A stretch of DNA of 64,000 nt from Nocardia camponoti (lineage in GTDB: Bacteria; Actinomycetota; Actinomycetes; Mycobacteriales; Mycobacteriaceae). Within the stretch, counting starts at the first letter, position 1. Each line of letters starts with the position of its first letter. The stretch is taken from the NCBI RefSeq assembly GCF_014646135.1, contig NZ_BMMW01000001.1, positions 1,133,570 through 1,197,569 on the forward strand, written 5' to 3'. A model generated the notes under the pieces. It had not been told where the DNA came from, ran no database searches, and saw only the letters and a list, made by a program, of their open reading frames with translations. The translations under genes and the position numbers were made by a program. Shown here piece after piece: positions 1 through 9,234 of this stretch.

Positions 1-902
1 CGGAGACGGTCACCAACACGTTGGTCTTCACCAACGTCAACGGCTGTTTGCTGCTCGCTGAGCTGGCGTTCCTGCATCTGCTGCTCAAACGACGCGACCT
101 GTGGGCCGGTGCCGCGCTTGGGTTATCGATCGCGGTGAAACCCACGCTCGCACCGCTGCTGCTTGTCGCCGCCGTGCGCGGGCAGTGGAAGGTCTTCATC
201 ACTGGGCTCGGCGTGCCGGTCGCGTTGAACATCATCGCGTGGCCGTTGTCGAAGGACGCTGGCAAGTTCTTCACTGACGTGATGCCGTATCTGATGGAGT
301 CGCGCGACTACTTCAACAGCGCGATCGTGGGCAACGCGGCTTATTACGGGCTTCCCGAGTGGCTCACGTTGCTTGTGCGGGTGCTCATGGCGGGCGTTGT
401 CGCGGTCACGCTGTGGTTGCTGTGGCGCTACTACCGCCAAGACGAACTGTTCTTCGTCACCACGTTCTCTGGCGTGCTGCTCACCGCGTACTTCCTGCTG
501 CCGTCGCTCGGCCAGATGTACTACTCGATGATGCTTTTCCCGTTCCTCATGACCGTTGTCCTGCGCAATTCGGTGCTGCGCAACTGGCCAGCGTGGTTGG
601 CGATTTTCGGGTTCATGACCTACGACAAGTGGCTGTCGGATCGCTGGCAGGACATCGGCCGCAACCTTGAGTATCTGCGCGTCACCTTCGGGTGGGGACT
701 GCTGCTCATCGTTGTCTTCTGCGTTGTCGGCGACCGGTATTTGGCGGCACGTCGCCAGGGTCGACTGCAGTACGGAATCGACCCGATCTGGATGACGTCA
801 GCGCCCAAGCCGGAACCGGTCGCCTCAGTGCCGCAGCTTGACGACGAACTCATCGACGATGACGCATCGGCGATCGACGACAGGCAACCCGCGCTCAAAT
901 AG
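1..902 (+). CDS. aftC: AftC-type alpha-(1->3) arabinofuranosyltransferase, 3' part (5' truncated)
   Basis: This is the C-terminal part of a multi-spanning GT87/DUF2029 membrane glycosyltransferase; the reading frame is open to the left window edge, so the start is missing. About 300 residues remain, with several hydrophobic segments, a KPTL motif near the first visible helices and an acidic tail rich in Asp and Glu. In mycolate bacteria AftC uses decaprenyl-phosphoryl-arabinose to branch the arabinan of arabinogalactan and lipoarabinomannan in the cell membrane. The name rests on this family look plus synteny: msrB and the heme genes follow, as after aftC in Mycobacterium tuberculosis. Another GT87 arabinosyl- or mannosyltransferase is possible. 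Confidence 0.7.
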   Translation, partial: ETVTNTLVFTNVNGCLLLAELAFLHLLLKRRDLWAGAALGLSIAVKPTLAPLLLVAAVRGQWKVFITGLGVPVALNIIAWPLSKDAGKFFTDVMPYLMESRDYFNSAIVGNAAYYGLPEWLTLLVRVLMAGVVAVTLWLLWRYYRQDELFFVTTFSGVLLTAYFLLPSLGQMYYSMMLFPFLMTVVLRNSVLRNWPAWLAIFGFMTYDKWLSDRWQDIGRNLEYLRVTFGWGLLLIVVFCVVGDRYLAARRQGRLQYGIDPIWMTSAPKPEPVASVPQLDDELIDDDASAIDDRQPALK

Positions 903-929
903 GTACGGGCGCGAGCGCGGAGAAAGCAT

Positions 930-935
930 TAGCGT
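930..935 (+). promoter_or_regulatory. -10 hexamer TAGCGT, probable leaderless promoter of msrB
   Basis: TAGCGT lies 6 bases before the msrB ATG at 942. The spacing fits a leaderless transcript, although the GGAG in the spacer could also serve as a close ribosome site. Confidence 0.4.
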
Positions 936-941
936 GGAGTT

Positions 942-1394
942 ATGAGTGCTGACTCTTCGCTGCCTAACTCTTCGCTCCCCGCCCCGCGTTTCCAGCTCAC
1001 GCCGCAGGAGTGGCGGGCCAAATTGGATCCCGAGGAATACGCCGTGTTGCGCGAAGCGGCCACTGAGCGCCCGTTCGTCGGCGAGTACACCGACACCAAA
1101 ACGCCGGGCGTGTACACGTGCAAAGCGTGCGATGCCGAATTGTTCCGCAGCACCGAAAAGTTCGACTCGCACTGCGGTTGGCCGTCGTTTTTCGACCCGG
1201 CCAATTCGGATGCGGTGATTCTCAAGCCTGACGACAGCATGGGCATGCGCCGTGTTGAGGTGGTGTGCGCGAACTGCCACAGCCACCTTGGGCATGTATT
1301 CGAGGGTGAGGGGTACGCCACCCCGACCGACCAGCGGTATTGCATCAACTCGATCGCGTTGAAGCACGCGCCGGAATCGTCGGACAGCAAATAA
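942..1394 (+). CDS. msrB: Peptide-methionine (R)-S-oxide reductase MsrB
   Basis: MsrB repairs oxidised proteins by reducing the R epimer of methionine sulfoxide, in the cytosol with thioredoxin as usual partner. The 150-residue protein has the full SelR domain: two zinc-binding CxxC pairs (Cys60/63 and Cys109/112), the SHCGWPSFF motif around residue 77 and the catalytic cysteine in RYCINS (Cys134). The first 20 residues are a Ser/Pro-rich lead not needed for the fold. It follows the arabinosyltransferase gene by 39 bases with its own candidate -10 at 930, and ends at a strong hairpin shared with the convergent hemQ. Confidence 0.95.
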   Translation: MSADSSLPNSSLPAPRFQLTPQEWRAKLDPEEYAVLREAATERPFVGEYTDTKTPGVYTCKACDAELFRSTEKFDSHCGWPSFFDPANSDAVILKPDDSMGMRRVEVVCANCHSHLGHVFEGEGYATPTDQRYCINSIALKHAPESSDSK

Positions 1395-1396
1395 CG

Positions 1397-1432
1397 ACAA
1401 TGCCCGCCAGCACCGGTGTTGGCGGGCATTGT
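1397..1432. terminator. Bidirectional hairpin terminator between msrB and hemQ
   Basis: A perfect 13-bp inverted repeat (1397-1409 with 1420-1432) around a 10-base loop sits 2 bases after the msrB stop and 13 bases after the hemQ stop on the other strand. No long T tract follows, which is usual in this GC-rich group. Confidence 0.8.
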
Positions 1433-1445
1433 GTCAACGTGTGCC

Positions 1446-2141
1446 TTACGGCAGCGACGCGACCAACTGCTCAACGTCGACGCGCGGTCCAGTGAAGAAC
1501 GGGACCTCTTCGCGCACATGCAGTCGCGCTTCGGTGGCGCGCAGGTCGCGCATGAGGTCGACGATGCGGTGCAGTTCCGGCGCTTCGAACGCGAGCAGCC
1601 ACTCGTAGTCGCCCAGTGCCATCGAACTCACCGTGTTGGCGCGCACGTCGGGGTAGCCGCGCGCGGCCTTGCCGTGGTCGGCGAGCATCTTGCGACGCTC
1701 GTCGTCGGGCAGCAGGTACCACTCGTACGAGCGGACGAACGGGTAGACGCAGATGTAGTTTCCGGGTTCTTCGCCAGCGAGGAACGCGGGGATGTGGCTT
1801 TTGTTGAATTCGGCGGGGCGGTGCAAAGCGACGTTGCTCCACACCGGCGCGCTCGCCTTGCCGAGTTCGGTGGTGCGACGGAAGTCGGCGTAGGCGGCCT
1901 GGAGATCTTCGACGCGCTCGGCGTGGGTCCACAGCATGAAGTCGGCGTCGGCGCGCATGCCAGCAACGTCATAGATGCCGCGCAGCACAACACCCGAGTC
2001 GGCGAGCCCGTCGAAGAACTCGCGCGCTTCCTTGATCGCGGCAGTCCGGTCGTCGCCGAGGACGCCCGGTTGCACCTGGAACACCGAGAACATCAGGTAG
2101 CGAATGGTGGAATTGAGTTCCTGATAATCGAGTCGCGCCAT
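1446..2141 (-). CDS. hemQ: Coproheme decarboxylase HemQ (ChdC)
   Basis: HemQ makes heme b by oxidative decarboxylation of two propionates of coproheme, the last step of the coproporphyrin-dependent pathway used by Gram-positive bacteria. The 231-residue product begins [10 protein letters not shown], matching actinobacterial HemQ, so the ATG at 2141 was preferred over an upstream frame extension; AGGA stands six bases before it. Visible family marks are the RSYEWYLL stretch with the likely catalytic tyrosine and the [12 protein letters not shown] motif carrying the proximal histidine. It is last in a run of heme genes on this strand (hemE, hemG, hemQ) and ends at a hairpin facing msrB. Confidence 0.95.
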   Translation of the reverse strand: MARLDYQELNSTIRYLMFSVFQVQPGVLGDDRTAAIKEAREFFDGLADSGVVLRGIYDVAGMRADADFMLWTHAERVEDLQAAYADFRRTTELGKASAPVWSNVALHRPAEFNKSHIPAFLAGEEPGNYICVYPFVRSYEWYLLPDDERRKMLADHGKAARGYPDVRANTVSSMALGDYEWLLAFEAPELHRIVDLMRDLRATEARLHVREEVPFFTGPRVDVEQLVASLP

Positions 2142-2146
2142 GGGTC

Positions 2147-2329
2147 CTATGGTGCCACTGCGCTGTTTTCGGCCGATCTGCGGGCACGCCACGGGCTTGT
2201 TTCGTCGGCACCGAAGACGCCAGTGACGGTGTTGCGTGCCGCGCGCGTTGGGTCGATTTCGATGGGGCCCAGTTCGGGGTCAAGGCACAGGATGCGCAGG
2301 GGCATGGTTGGCGGGTCGGTGATAGTCAC
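2147..2329 (-). CDS. Possible small protein between hemG and hemQ (60 aa)
   Basis: A 60-codon frame with a GTG start at 2329 fills most of the gap between hemG and hemQ on the same strand and stops 5 bases before the hemQ start. Its third codon positions are mostly G or C like the neighbours, and the product contains [17 protein letters not shown], which looks protein-like. I recognise no domain. It could be a true translationally coupled small protein or chance coding-like sequence in a GC-rich spacer. Confidence 0.3.
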   Translation of the reverse strand: MTITDPPTMPLRILCLDPELGPIEIDPTRAARNTVTGVFGADETSPWRARRSAENSAVAP

Positions 2330-2386
2330 AGCGAGCAATCATGCGGGAGGGCTATCGGTTGTGGTCGATGACACGCCGAATGGTGG

Positions 2387-3730
2387 TTAGACCTGCGAAA
2401 GTTGGGTCACCGCACGGGTTCCGCTCGCCACGCAGGCGGGGACGCCGACGCCGTTGAGGTAGGCGCCGGCAAGCGCCAGGTTGGCGAATTCGCTTGTCCG
2501 CGTCTGCAATTCGGTGATCGTCGCGCCATGGTTGGGTGCGTATTGGGCGAGTGCGCCGGGCCAGCGCTGGACATGAGCGTGTGCCGGGGCGATCTTGACG
2601 CCGGTCACGGTGGCGAGGTCTTCGCTTGCGGCGGTGATGAGTTCATCGTCGGACCAGCGTTGCGCGCTGTCGTCGCCGAAGCGGCCGAAAGAGGCGCGGA
2701 CGAGAAGGTGCTCACGGTCGGCAAGGTGAGGCCATTTGCGGCTGGACAGGGTAAATGCCTTGGCGCGCAAGGGTTCTCCGGTGGCGATGAGGATGCCGGA
2801 GTTGTCGGGGAGTTCGGTGTCGAGTGGGAGCGCGAGGGCGACGACGACCGAGGACGAGGGTTCGATTGTCGCCGCTGTCGCGGCCGCTTCGGGGGCGAAG
2901 GGGCGAAGGAGTCGCGCGACGGTCGGGGCGGGGACGGCGAGGATGAGGGCGTCGACGCGGCCAAGTGGGTCGACGATCCAGCCACTTTGGGCGGCGGGCG
3001 CGATTCGGGTCACCGCCGTGTTGGTGATGACGCGTGCGTCGGATGCGGCGACCAGTGCGGCGGTCAATGTCGCGTAACCGTCGCGCAGGGCACCGAAAAC
3101 GGGCTCGGTGCTTGGCGCGGGCAGCGCCGCTTTGACAGCGGCGGTGAGATTCGGGGCACCGCGGTCTAAGGCTGCCGCCAGTGTCGGGAGGGCCGCGCGA
3201 ACGCCAATCGACGACGCCATGCCCGCGTAGACACCGCCCAACAGGGGATCGACGCTGCGGCGAACCACCTGCTCACCGAAACGGTCGACGACCAGCGACG
3301 CGACGTCGGTATCGCTGCCTGGCGTCCAGCTAAACGGGCGCTCAGCTTCGGTCTCGATCCAGTTCAGCGCATCGTCGTCGACCAATCCACGCAGGGATTC
3401 GGCGTCGGACGGAATGCCCATCAGGGTGCGCGCGGGCAGCGGGTGCGTCGCGCCGCCCGCCCACACCAGCGGTCGCTTGCCTGCCGGGCGCACGAGTTGG
3501 TCGGCGAGACCCAGCTCGGTCATGAGGTCGATCACCTCGGGGCGTCGTCCAACGAACGCCTCAGCACCGAAATCGAGTGGGCCACCGCCTAATTCGCCGG
3601 TATGCAGCACTCCCCCGACGCGCTCGCCGCGTTCGAGGAGGACGATGTCGGCGTCGGGGCCAAACCGCTGTCGCGCCCGATACGCTGCGACGAGCCCACT
3701 AATTCCACCACCGACAACCGCGATCCGCAT
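2387..3730 (-). CDS. hemG: Coproporphyrinogen III oxidase (HemG/HemY, CgoX)
   Basis: This flavoenzyme oxidises coproporphyrinogen III to coproporphyrin III in the pathway that ends with HemQ. The 447-residue protein opens with MRIAVVGGGISGLVAAYRAR, the FAD-binding GxGxxG fold, with the ribose-binding glutamate in the next strand (VLLERGERVGG), and ends with the second flavin motif ALAGAYLNGVGVPACVASG. The ATG at 3730 gives the standard flavoprotein start; the frame continues upstream but the extra residues are Arg/Pro-rich with no fold. It lies between hemE and hemQ on one strand, with a 220-base gap from hemE. Confidence 0.93.
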   Translation of the reverse strand: MRIAVVGGGISGLVAAYRARQRFGPDADIVLLERGERVGGVLHTGELGGGPLDFGAEAFVGRRPEVIDLMTELGLADQLVRPAGKRPLVWAGGATHPLPARTLMGIPSDAESLRGLVDDDALNWIETEAERPFSWTPGSDTDVASLVVDRFGEQVVRRSVDPLLGGVYAGMASSIGVRAALPTLAAALDRGAPNLTAAVKAALPAPSTEPVFGALRDGYATLTAALVAASDARVITNTAVTRIAPAAQSGWIVDPLGRVDALILAVPAPTVARLLRPFAPEAAATAATIEPSSSVVVALALPLDTELPDNSGILIATGEPLRAKAFTLSSRKWPHLADREHLLVRASFGRFGDDSAQRWSDDELITAASEDLATVTGVKIAPAHAHVQRWPGALAQYAPNHGATITELQTRTSEFANLALAGAYLNGVGVPACVASGTRAVTQLSQV

Positions 3731-3809
3731 GGGACAAACGGTAGTCGCGCGACCTAGATCACCCGGACGCGCACGGGTGCTCACCGGCCCGGAGCTCTGG
3801 TGTTGCCCG

Positions 3810-3926
3810 TAGGACGGTCGCCACCAGCACCGGACGGTGTCGCACGCCAGCGCCCGCAGGTCCGGCCGGCAGGGCATTGCCCGACAGGACCGTCGTCACG
3901 AGCGCGGACGGTGTCGCGTGCTGGGC
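3810..3926. repeat. Two imperfect direct copies (about 43 bp) in the hemG-hemE spacer
   Basis: The stretch at 3810-3852 (TAGGACGGTCGCCACCAGC onward) recurs with several changes at 3885-3926; both copies share GGACGGTGTCGC. The period is about 75 bases. Nothing coding was found between hemG and hemE, so this may be a decayed duplication or a regulatory tract. Confidence 0.4.
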
Positions 3927-3950
3927 GGGCGACGGTTGGACAATCGCGCC

Positions 3951-5006
3951 CTACAGCGAGTGGATCAGTGCGACTAGGTCGGTGAGGACGGTCGGGTCGG
4001 TGTCGGGGAGGACGCCGTGGCCCAGGTTGAAGACGTGACCCGTCGCGCCGAGGGTCAGCGCCTCGTCCGCTTCCGCGACGATGCGGCGCGTTTCCGACTC
4101 GACCGCGTCGAAACCGGCGAACAGAATCGCCGGGTCGAGGTTGCCCTGCAAGCCCTTGCCCGGGCCAACTCGGCGCACGGCTTCGGTGAGCGGCACTCGC
4201 CAATCGACGCCGACAACGTCAGCGCCCGCTTCGCCCATCGCGTCGAGCAGTTCGCCGGTACCAACGCCGAAGTGGAAGCGCGGCACGCCCGCCTCAGCGA
4301 CCTCGGCGAACACCCGCTGCGAATGCGGCAGCACGTATTCGCGGTAGTCAGCGAGCGACAGCGCCCCCGCCCACGAATCGAACAGTTGCAGCGCGTCGAT
4401 GCCAGCGGCCAGCTGCGCTTGCAAGAAGGCGATGGTGATGTCGGTGAGCGCGCCGAGCAGCGCGTGCCAGGTTTCGGGGTCGGCGTGCATCATCGCCTTT
4501 GTGCGCTCGTGGTTCTTGCTCGGACCGCCCTCAACCAGGTACGACGCGAGCGTGAACGGGGCACCGGCGAAGCCGATCAGCGGCGTGTCGCCGAGTTCTT
4601 TGGTGAGCAGCCGCACGCCTTCGGCGACCGCGCCCACTTCTTCGGCGGCAAGGCGCGGCAGCGCGCGCACGTCGGCGACCGACCGCACCGGCGACGCGAC
4701 GACGGGCCCAACGCCAGCGACGATGTCGAGGTCGATGCCCGCTGCCTTGAGCGGAACGACGATGTCGGAGAACAGAATCGCGGCGTCAACGTCGTGGCGA
4801 CGGACCGGCTGCATGGTGATCTCACACACAAGCTCGGGGTTGAAGCAGGACTCAAGCATGCCGACGCCCTTGCGCAGTTCCCGATACTCGGGCAGCGAGC
4901 GACCCGCCTGGCGCATAAACCAGACCGGGCGTCGGGTTGGCGTCGCGCCAGTGGCAGCGGCCAGGAAAGGGGCATCGGGCAACTGGCGACGGGAATAAGT
5001 GCTCAT
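3951..5006 (-). CDS. hemE: Uroporphyrinogen decarboxylase
   Basis: HemE removes four acetate carboxyls from uroporphyrinogen III to make coproporphyrinogen III, the substrate of the HemG encoded next. The 351-residue product carries both family signatures: [16 protein letters not shown] near residue 30, with the substrate-binding arginines, and [17 protein letters not shown] near residue 150. The ATG at 5006 gives a normal-length enzyme. It heads the heme gene run and is divergent from the DUF3000 gene; the 202-base gap holds no further gene that I can support. Confidence 0.95.
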   Translation of the reverse strand: MSTYSRRQLPDAPFLAAATGATPTRRPVWFMRQAGRSLPEYRELRKGVGMLESCFNPELVCEITMQPVRRHDVDAAILFSDIVVPLKAAGIDLDIVAGVGPVVASPVRSVADVRALPRLAAEEVGAVAEGVRLLTKELGDTPLIGFAGAPFTLASYLVEGGPSKNHERTKAMMHADPETWHALLGALTDITIAFLQAQLAAGIDALQLFDSWAGALSLADYREYVLPHSQRVFAEVAEAGVPRFHFGVGTGELLDAMGEAGADVVGVDWRVPLTEAVRRVGPGKGLQGNLDPAILFAGFDAVESETRRIVAEADEALTLGATGHVFNLGHGVLPDTDPTVLTDLVALIHSL

Positions 5007-5194
5007 CGGGGTTCATCCTAAGCGGCGACGCGAACGTCCGATTCGTCGCCATCGGCAATCCCTTTAGCCCCTCTAACCCCATCTGTCCCATTAGCCCCGA
5101 AACGGTGTCGACTCCGCCCAGAACCGCCTTTCCCGGGTGCATTCACCCCGGCGCGTTGGCGGCGCGCCTCCGACGTGGCCGCATGCCCACGGTC

Positions 5195-5200
5195 TAGCGT
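5195..5200 (+). promoter_or_regulatory. -10 hexamer TAGCGT, leaderless promoter of the DUF3000 gene
   Basis: TAGCGT stands 8 bases before the GTG at 5209, and there is no Shine-Dalgarno sequence in the C-rich spacer, so translation probably starts at the transcript 5' end. Confidence 0.5.
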
Positions 5201-5208
5201 TGCCCCCC

Positions 5209-5841
5209 GTGACACCGCTCGACATCCGCGACGGCGCCGCACCGACCGGGGGACCTCCCCGCGAGCCTGCTTCTTTTCGGGCGGCGGTCGATGCGATGGG
5301 CACCGCAACAGTGCATCCCCGTATCGAGCTGGCGCCTATCCGTCCCCCACAACGGTTAGCGCCCTACTCGTATGCCCTGGGTGCTGAAGTTCTCCACCCC
5401 GAAGCGCCGACCGTGCCGATTGATTCCGACGGCGACGCGTTCGGTCGCCTAATCCTGCTCCACGACCCCGACGGCGACGCCACCTGGAACGGGGTATTTC
5501 GCCTTGTCGCCTATATCCAGGCCGACATCGACGCCGCGCTAGCCGCCGACCCGCTGCTACCGGAGGTGGCGTGGAGCTGGCTGGTCGACGCGCTTGAGTC
5601 GCGCGATCAGGACTACACCGCGCTCGGCGGGACCGTCACCGCGACCAGTTCCGTGCGCTACGGCGACATCGCGGGCCCACCGCGCGCCCATCAGCTGGAG
5701 TTGCGGGCGTCGTGGACGGCGATGAACACCGAAACGCGCACTCACGTGGAAGCCTTCGCCGAAGTCCTCGCGTTCGCGGCGGGTCTGCCTCCTGCCGGAA
5801 TAACCCATTTGCGCCCGGAGTCCTATACCCGCACCGATTAG
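5209..5841 (+). CDS. DUF3000 family protein
   Basis: A 210-residue cytosolic protein of unknown function conserved in Actinobacteria next to the RNase D gene, the same arrangement as Rv2680-Rv2681. It contains IELAPIRPPQRLAPYSYALG near the N-terminus and ends with LPPAGITHLRPESYTRTD. The GTG at 5209 was chosen because a TAGCGT -10 box lies 8 bases upstream with no ribosome site between, which fits a leaderless start; a longer frame begins at 5137 but would place the -10 inside the gene. It runs 28 bases ahead of the RNase D gene. Confidence 0.8.
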   Translation: MTPLDIRDGAAPTGGPPREPASFRAAVDAMGTATVHPRIELAPIRPPQRLAPYSYALGAEVLHPEAPTVPIDSDGDAFGRLILLHDPDGDATWNGVFRLVAYIQADIDAALAADPLLPEVAWSWLVDALESRDQDYTALGGTVTATSSVRYGDIAGPPRAHQLELRASWTAMNTETRTHVEAFAEVLAFAAGLPPAGITHLRPESYTRTD

Positions 5842-5855
5842 GGGCCGACGCCACG

Positions 5856-5861
5856 TAGAGT
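5856..5861 (+). promoter_or_regulatory. -10 hexamer TAGAGT, leaderless promoter of the RNase D gene
   Basis: TAGAGT is 8 bases before the ATG at 5870, with no clear ribosome site. Confidence 0.45.
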
Positions 5862-5869
5862 TCAGGGTT

Positions 5870-7117
5870 ATGTCGGTCGCCGAGGAACCTACCGCAGCAG
5901 AGCCGCTGCTCGCCCCTGCTGAAGGGGTTCCCCCTGTGTTGGCGATCGCTGAAGAGGTGGCCGCTGCCGCCAAAACGCTCGCCGGTGGCACTGGTCCGTT
6001 GGCGGTCGACGCTGAGCGTGCTTCGGGTTTTCGCTACTCAGCGCGCGCCTATCTGATCCAGTTGCGCCGGGCAGGTGCTGGCAGTTTCCTCATCGACCCC
6101 ATTCCGGTCGCTGATGCGCTCGCGCCGCTTGCCGAGGTGATCAATGAGCTGGAATGGGTTTTGCATTCGGCCGACCAGGACCTGCCTGGTCTCGCCGAGT
6201 TAGGGCTCGCGCCGGCGCGGCTGTTCGACACCGAACTGGGCGGTCGCCTCGCCGGGTATGAGCGAGTGGGGTTGGCCGCGATGGTGGAGAACCTGCTTGG
6301 CCGGTCGTTGCGGAAAGGCCACGGCGCGGCCGACTGGTCGTCGCGGCCGTTGCCTGCCGAGTGGCTCAATTACGCGGCGCTCGATGTGGAATTGCTGCTT
6401 GAACTGCGCGACCAGGTGGCTGCCGATCTGGACGCGCAGGGCAAATTGGGTTGGGCGAGTGAGGAATTCGAGCACGTCCGCACGCTCGACCCGCCCGCGC
6501 CCAAGGCCGATCGCTGGCGCAGGACTTCCGGGATTCATAACCTGCGGAGAAGTCGGCAGTTGGCCGTTGTTCGCGAATTGTGGACTACGCGTGATGAATT
6601 GGCGCGGGCGCGCGATGTTGCCCCGTCGCGGATTCTGCCGGATTCGGCGATTGTGGCCGCCGCGAATGGCGATCCGCGCACCATCGCACAGTTGCGCGCG
6701 CTGCCCGTTTTCGGCGGACCGCGTCAGCGGCGCTATTCCCGCGACTGGCTCGCCGCCATCGACCGCGCTCGCGCGCTCCCCGACAAGCAACTACCCCCGC
6801 TGAGCTTGCCGTTCGATGGCCCGCCGCCGGTGAACCGGTGGGAGCGGCGCGATCCGGCGGCGGCGGCGCGCCTGGCAACGGCTCGCGCGGCGATGGGCGA
6901 ACTGTCGACCGAACACAGCATCCCCGTTGAGAACCTGCTGTCCCCCGATTTGGTGCGCCGCCTGTGCTGGGATGGGCTTCCCGATTACACGAATGTCGGT
7001 GCGCCGGAAGAACTTTCGGCAACGATCGAAGCACTGTTGCGCGCCGGCGGGGCTCGGCAGTGGCAGCTCACGTTGGCGGTGCCGGTGCTCACCGCGGCGC
7101 TGACACCGAAGAGCTAG
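5870..7117 (+). CDS. RNase D-like 3'-5' exonuclease with HRDC domain
   Basis: A 415-residue member of the DEDDy exoribonuclease group, expected to trim RNA 3' ends. The three exonuclease motifs are visible: AVDAERASG (Asp, Glu) around residue 45, LHSADQDLPGL (Asp) near 103, and YAALDVELLLEL (Tyr, Asp) near 168. An HRDC-type nucleic-acid-binding helical region follows (about residues 205-290), and the last 120 residues form an actinobacterial extension. The start ATG has TAGAGT 8 bases upstream. The gene is convergent with dxs, leaving only 6 bases between stops and no hairpin terminator that I can see. Confidence 0.88.
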   Translation: MSVAEEPTAAEPLLAPAEGVPPVLAIAEEVAAAAKTLAGGTGPLAVDAERASGFRYSARAYLIQLRRAGAGSFLIDPIPVADALAPLAEVINELEWVLHSADQDLPGLAELGLAPARLFDTELGGRLAGYERVGLAAMVENLLGRSLRKGHGAADWSSRPLPAEWLNYAALDVELLLELRDQVAADLDAQGKLGWASEEFEHVRTLDPPAPKADRWRRTSGIHNLRRSRQLAVVRELWTTRDELARARDVAPSRILPDSAIVAAANGDPRTIAQLRALPVFGGPRQRRYSRDWLAAIDRARALPDKQLPPLSLPFDGPPPVNRWERRDPAAAARLATARAAMGELSTEHSIPVENLLSPDLVRRLCWDGLPDYTNVGAPEELSATIEALLRAGGARQWQLTLAVPVLTAALTPKS

Positions 7118-7123
7118 GAAAGG

Positions 7124-9055
7124 TCAGCTCCCCTGCAACCAACCGCCGATGCGCTTGGCGATCAGTTCGGGGGTCAGGCCCAGTTCTTCCAGGAGTTCGT
7201 TGCGGGACGCGTGGTCCAAGAACTGTTGGGGCACACCAAGATCGCGGGTGGGGACGTTCAAGCCCGACTCGCGCAAACGCGCCGAGATGGTTGAGCCGAT
7301 GCCGCCGTGCAGGCCACCATCTTCGACCGTCACCACAAAGCGGTAGTTCTCCGCGAGCTTCACCAGGGTGTCCGAGACCGGGAGGACCCAGCGCGGGTCG
7401 ACCACGGTCACCGAAATGCCCTGCGGCTCAAGGAGTTCCGCGACAACCATCGCGGTCTCGGCGAAAGCGCCGACCGCGACAAGCAGGACGTCGCCGTGTT
7501 GATCTTGCGCGGAGCTGCCCGCCCCGAACAGCGCGGCCTCGGAGCCGCCAACATTCGGTGTCGCGAGGCGCAGCACGTCGACGCCGTCCAGGCGTTCAAC
7601 GGCCGAAATATTGTGTGCAACACTGCCTTTGGGAAAGCGCACCACCGTTGGTCCATCGCTGATCGCCAGGGCCTCAGCCAGTTCCTCGCGCAAGGTGGCC
7701 TCGTCGCGCGGGGCGGCGACGCGAATGCCGGGGATAATGCCAAGCAGCGAGAAATCCCACATGCCGTTGTGGCTCGCGCCGTCGGGGCCGGTGATGCCAG
7801 CGCGGTCGAGCACGACGGTGACCGGTTGTTTCAGCAGCGCGACATCCATCAGCAACTGGTCGAACGCGCGGTTGAGGAACGTGGAGTAGATCGCGACAAC
7901 CGGGTGCATCCCGCCGAGCGCGAGGCCAGCCGCCGACGTCATCGCATGCTGTTCAGCGATGCCCACATCAAACATGCGCTTGGGAAACCGCTCGCCAAAG
8001 GCGGCGAGGCCGGTCGGTCCGGGCATCGCTGCCGTGATCGCGACAATGTCGTCGCGGCGTTCGGCATGGGCGATGAGCTCTTCGGAGAACACCGCCGTCC
8101 ACCCCTTCGCCTTGCCGCCCGCCAACGGGCGACCAGTAAGCGGGTCGATGGGGTCGCACGCGTGCATCTGGTCGGCCACATGGTTTTCGGCGTGCTCGTA
8201 GCCATTGCCCTTACGGGTGACCACATGCACAACGACCGGTCCACCAAAGTCCTTGGCGCGCCGCATCGCCGCTTCCAGCGCGACGAGGTCGTGACCGTCA
8301 ACGGGACCGACATACTTCAACCCAAGGTCGGCGAACAACTCCTGCGGACTGACCGCGTCTTTGATCCCAGCCTTGAGCGCGTGCACCACCGAATACGCCG
8401 AATCCCCCACTGCCGGAATCGATTTGATCAGGCGTTTCCCCGTAACAAGCGCGTGTTCGTAGGCGGGTTGCGTGCGCAGCGCGGTAAGTCGGTCGGCGAG
8501 ACCACCAATGGTCGGTGCGTACGAGCGACCGTTGTCGTTGACCACAACAACAACGGGACGATCGGGCGCGGCGGCGATGTTATTGAGCGCTTCCCAACAC
8601 ATGCCACCGGTCATCGCACCGTCGCCAACAACCGCGACAACGTGACGATCCTGGCCTGAGAGTTGGAACGCCTTGGCGAGCCCGTCGGCATACGACAGCG
8701 CCGCCGACGCGTGCGACGACTCAACCCAGTCGTGCTCGCTTTCGCTGCGACTTGGGTAGCCGGACAACCCATCGCGCATGCGCAGGGTGTCGAACTGATC
8801 CTTGCGACCGGTGAGGATTTTGTGGACGTACGCCTGATGGCCGGTGTCGAAGATGATCGGGTCGGCAGGCGAGTCGAAGATGCGGTGCAGCGCGATCGTG
8901 AGTTCGACAACGCCGAGATTGGGACCGAGGTGCCCACCCGTCGCGGCGACCTTCCGCACCAGGAATTCCCGGATCTCGTCGGCCAGTTCGCGCAATTCCG
9001 GTGCGCGCAGCTGGCGCAGATCCTCGGGCGAATCCACCCGCGACAGCACTCCCAC
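7124..9055 (-). CDS. dxs: 1-deoxy-D-xylulose-5-phosphate synthase
   Basis: Dxs joins pyruvate and glyceraldehyde 3-phosphate in the first, thiamine-diphosphate-dependent step of the MEP isoprenoid pathway, which supplies menaquinone and the decaprenyl-phosphate carrier of the cell wall. The 643-residue product has [18 protein letters not shown] and the [10 protein letters not shown] region, the [16 protein letters not shown] cofactor motif, and the transketolase-like [15 protein letters not shown] motif. The GTG at 9055 was chosen because homologs begin shortly before the [13 protein letters not shown] helix and a GGAGGGAG run lies upstream; GTG 9049 is an alternative. Its promoter is probably the TAGGCT at about 9168-9173, giving a leader of about 100 bases. 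Confidence 0.95.
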   Translation of the reverse strand: MGVLSRVDSPEDLRQLRAPELRELADEIREFLVRKVAATGGHLGPNLGVVELTIALHRIFDSPADPIIFDTGHQAYVHKILTGRKDQFDTLRMRDGLSGYPSRSESEHDWVESSHASAALSYADGLAKAFQLSGQDRHVVAVVGDGAMTGGMCWEALNNIAAAPDRPVVVVVNDNGRSYAPTIGGLADRLTALRTQPAYEHALVTGKRLIKSIPAVGDSAYSVVHALKAGIKDAVSPQELFADLGLKYVGPVDGHDLVALEAAMRRAKDFGGPVVVHVVTRKGNGYEHAENHVADQMHACDPIDPLTGRPLAGGKAKGWTAVFSEELIAHAERRDDIVAITAAMPGPTGLAAFGERFPKRMFDVGIAEQHAMTSAAGLALGGMHPVVAIYSTFLNRAFDQLLMDVALLKQPVTVVLDRAGITGPDGASHNGMWDFSLLGIIPGIRVAAPRDEATLREELAEALAISDGPTVVRFPKGSVAHNISAVERLDGVDVLRLATPNVGGSEAALFGAGSSAQDQHGDVLLVAVGAFAETAMVVAELLEPQGISVTVVDPRWVLPVSDTLVKLAENYRFVVTVEDGGLHGGIGSTISARLRESGLNVPTRDLGVPQQFLDHASRNELLEELGLTPELIAKRIGGWLQGS

Positions 9056-9142
9056 TTTGCACACGCTCCCTCCGGACAGCCTGGGTAATCCGCCCAGTGT
9101 ATTTGGTGGCACGAGGTGCGGGCCGTGAGGTCTGGTGGCTGG

Positions 9143-9187
9143 TAGGTGCCCCGCGCGTTTGTTCGACGAGCCTACGCGCGGGACCTA
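9143..9187. promoter_or_regulatory. Inverted repeat spanning the divergent dxs / SIMPL promoters
   Basis: TAGGTGCCCCGCGCGT (9143-9158) faces ACGCGCGGGACCTA (9174-9187), arms matching except for a two-base insertion. The loop carries TAGGCT read on the minus strand (for dxs), and TACAGT read on the plus strand begins at 9186. It could be an operator controlling both genes. Confidence 0.4.
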
Positions 9188-9234
9188 CAGTGGCGACGGG
9201 TGCCGCGCTACCGCCACAGCCACGAGGAGTTGCC

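Noticed and set aside
1416..2390. Plus-strand frame of 324 codons over hemQ
   Set aside because: Antisense shadow of hemQ without recognisable motifs.
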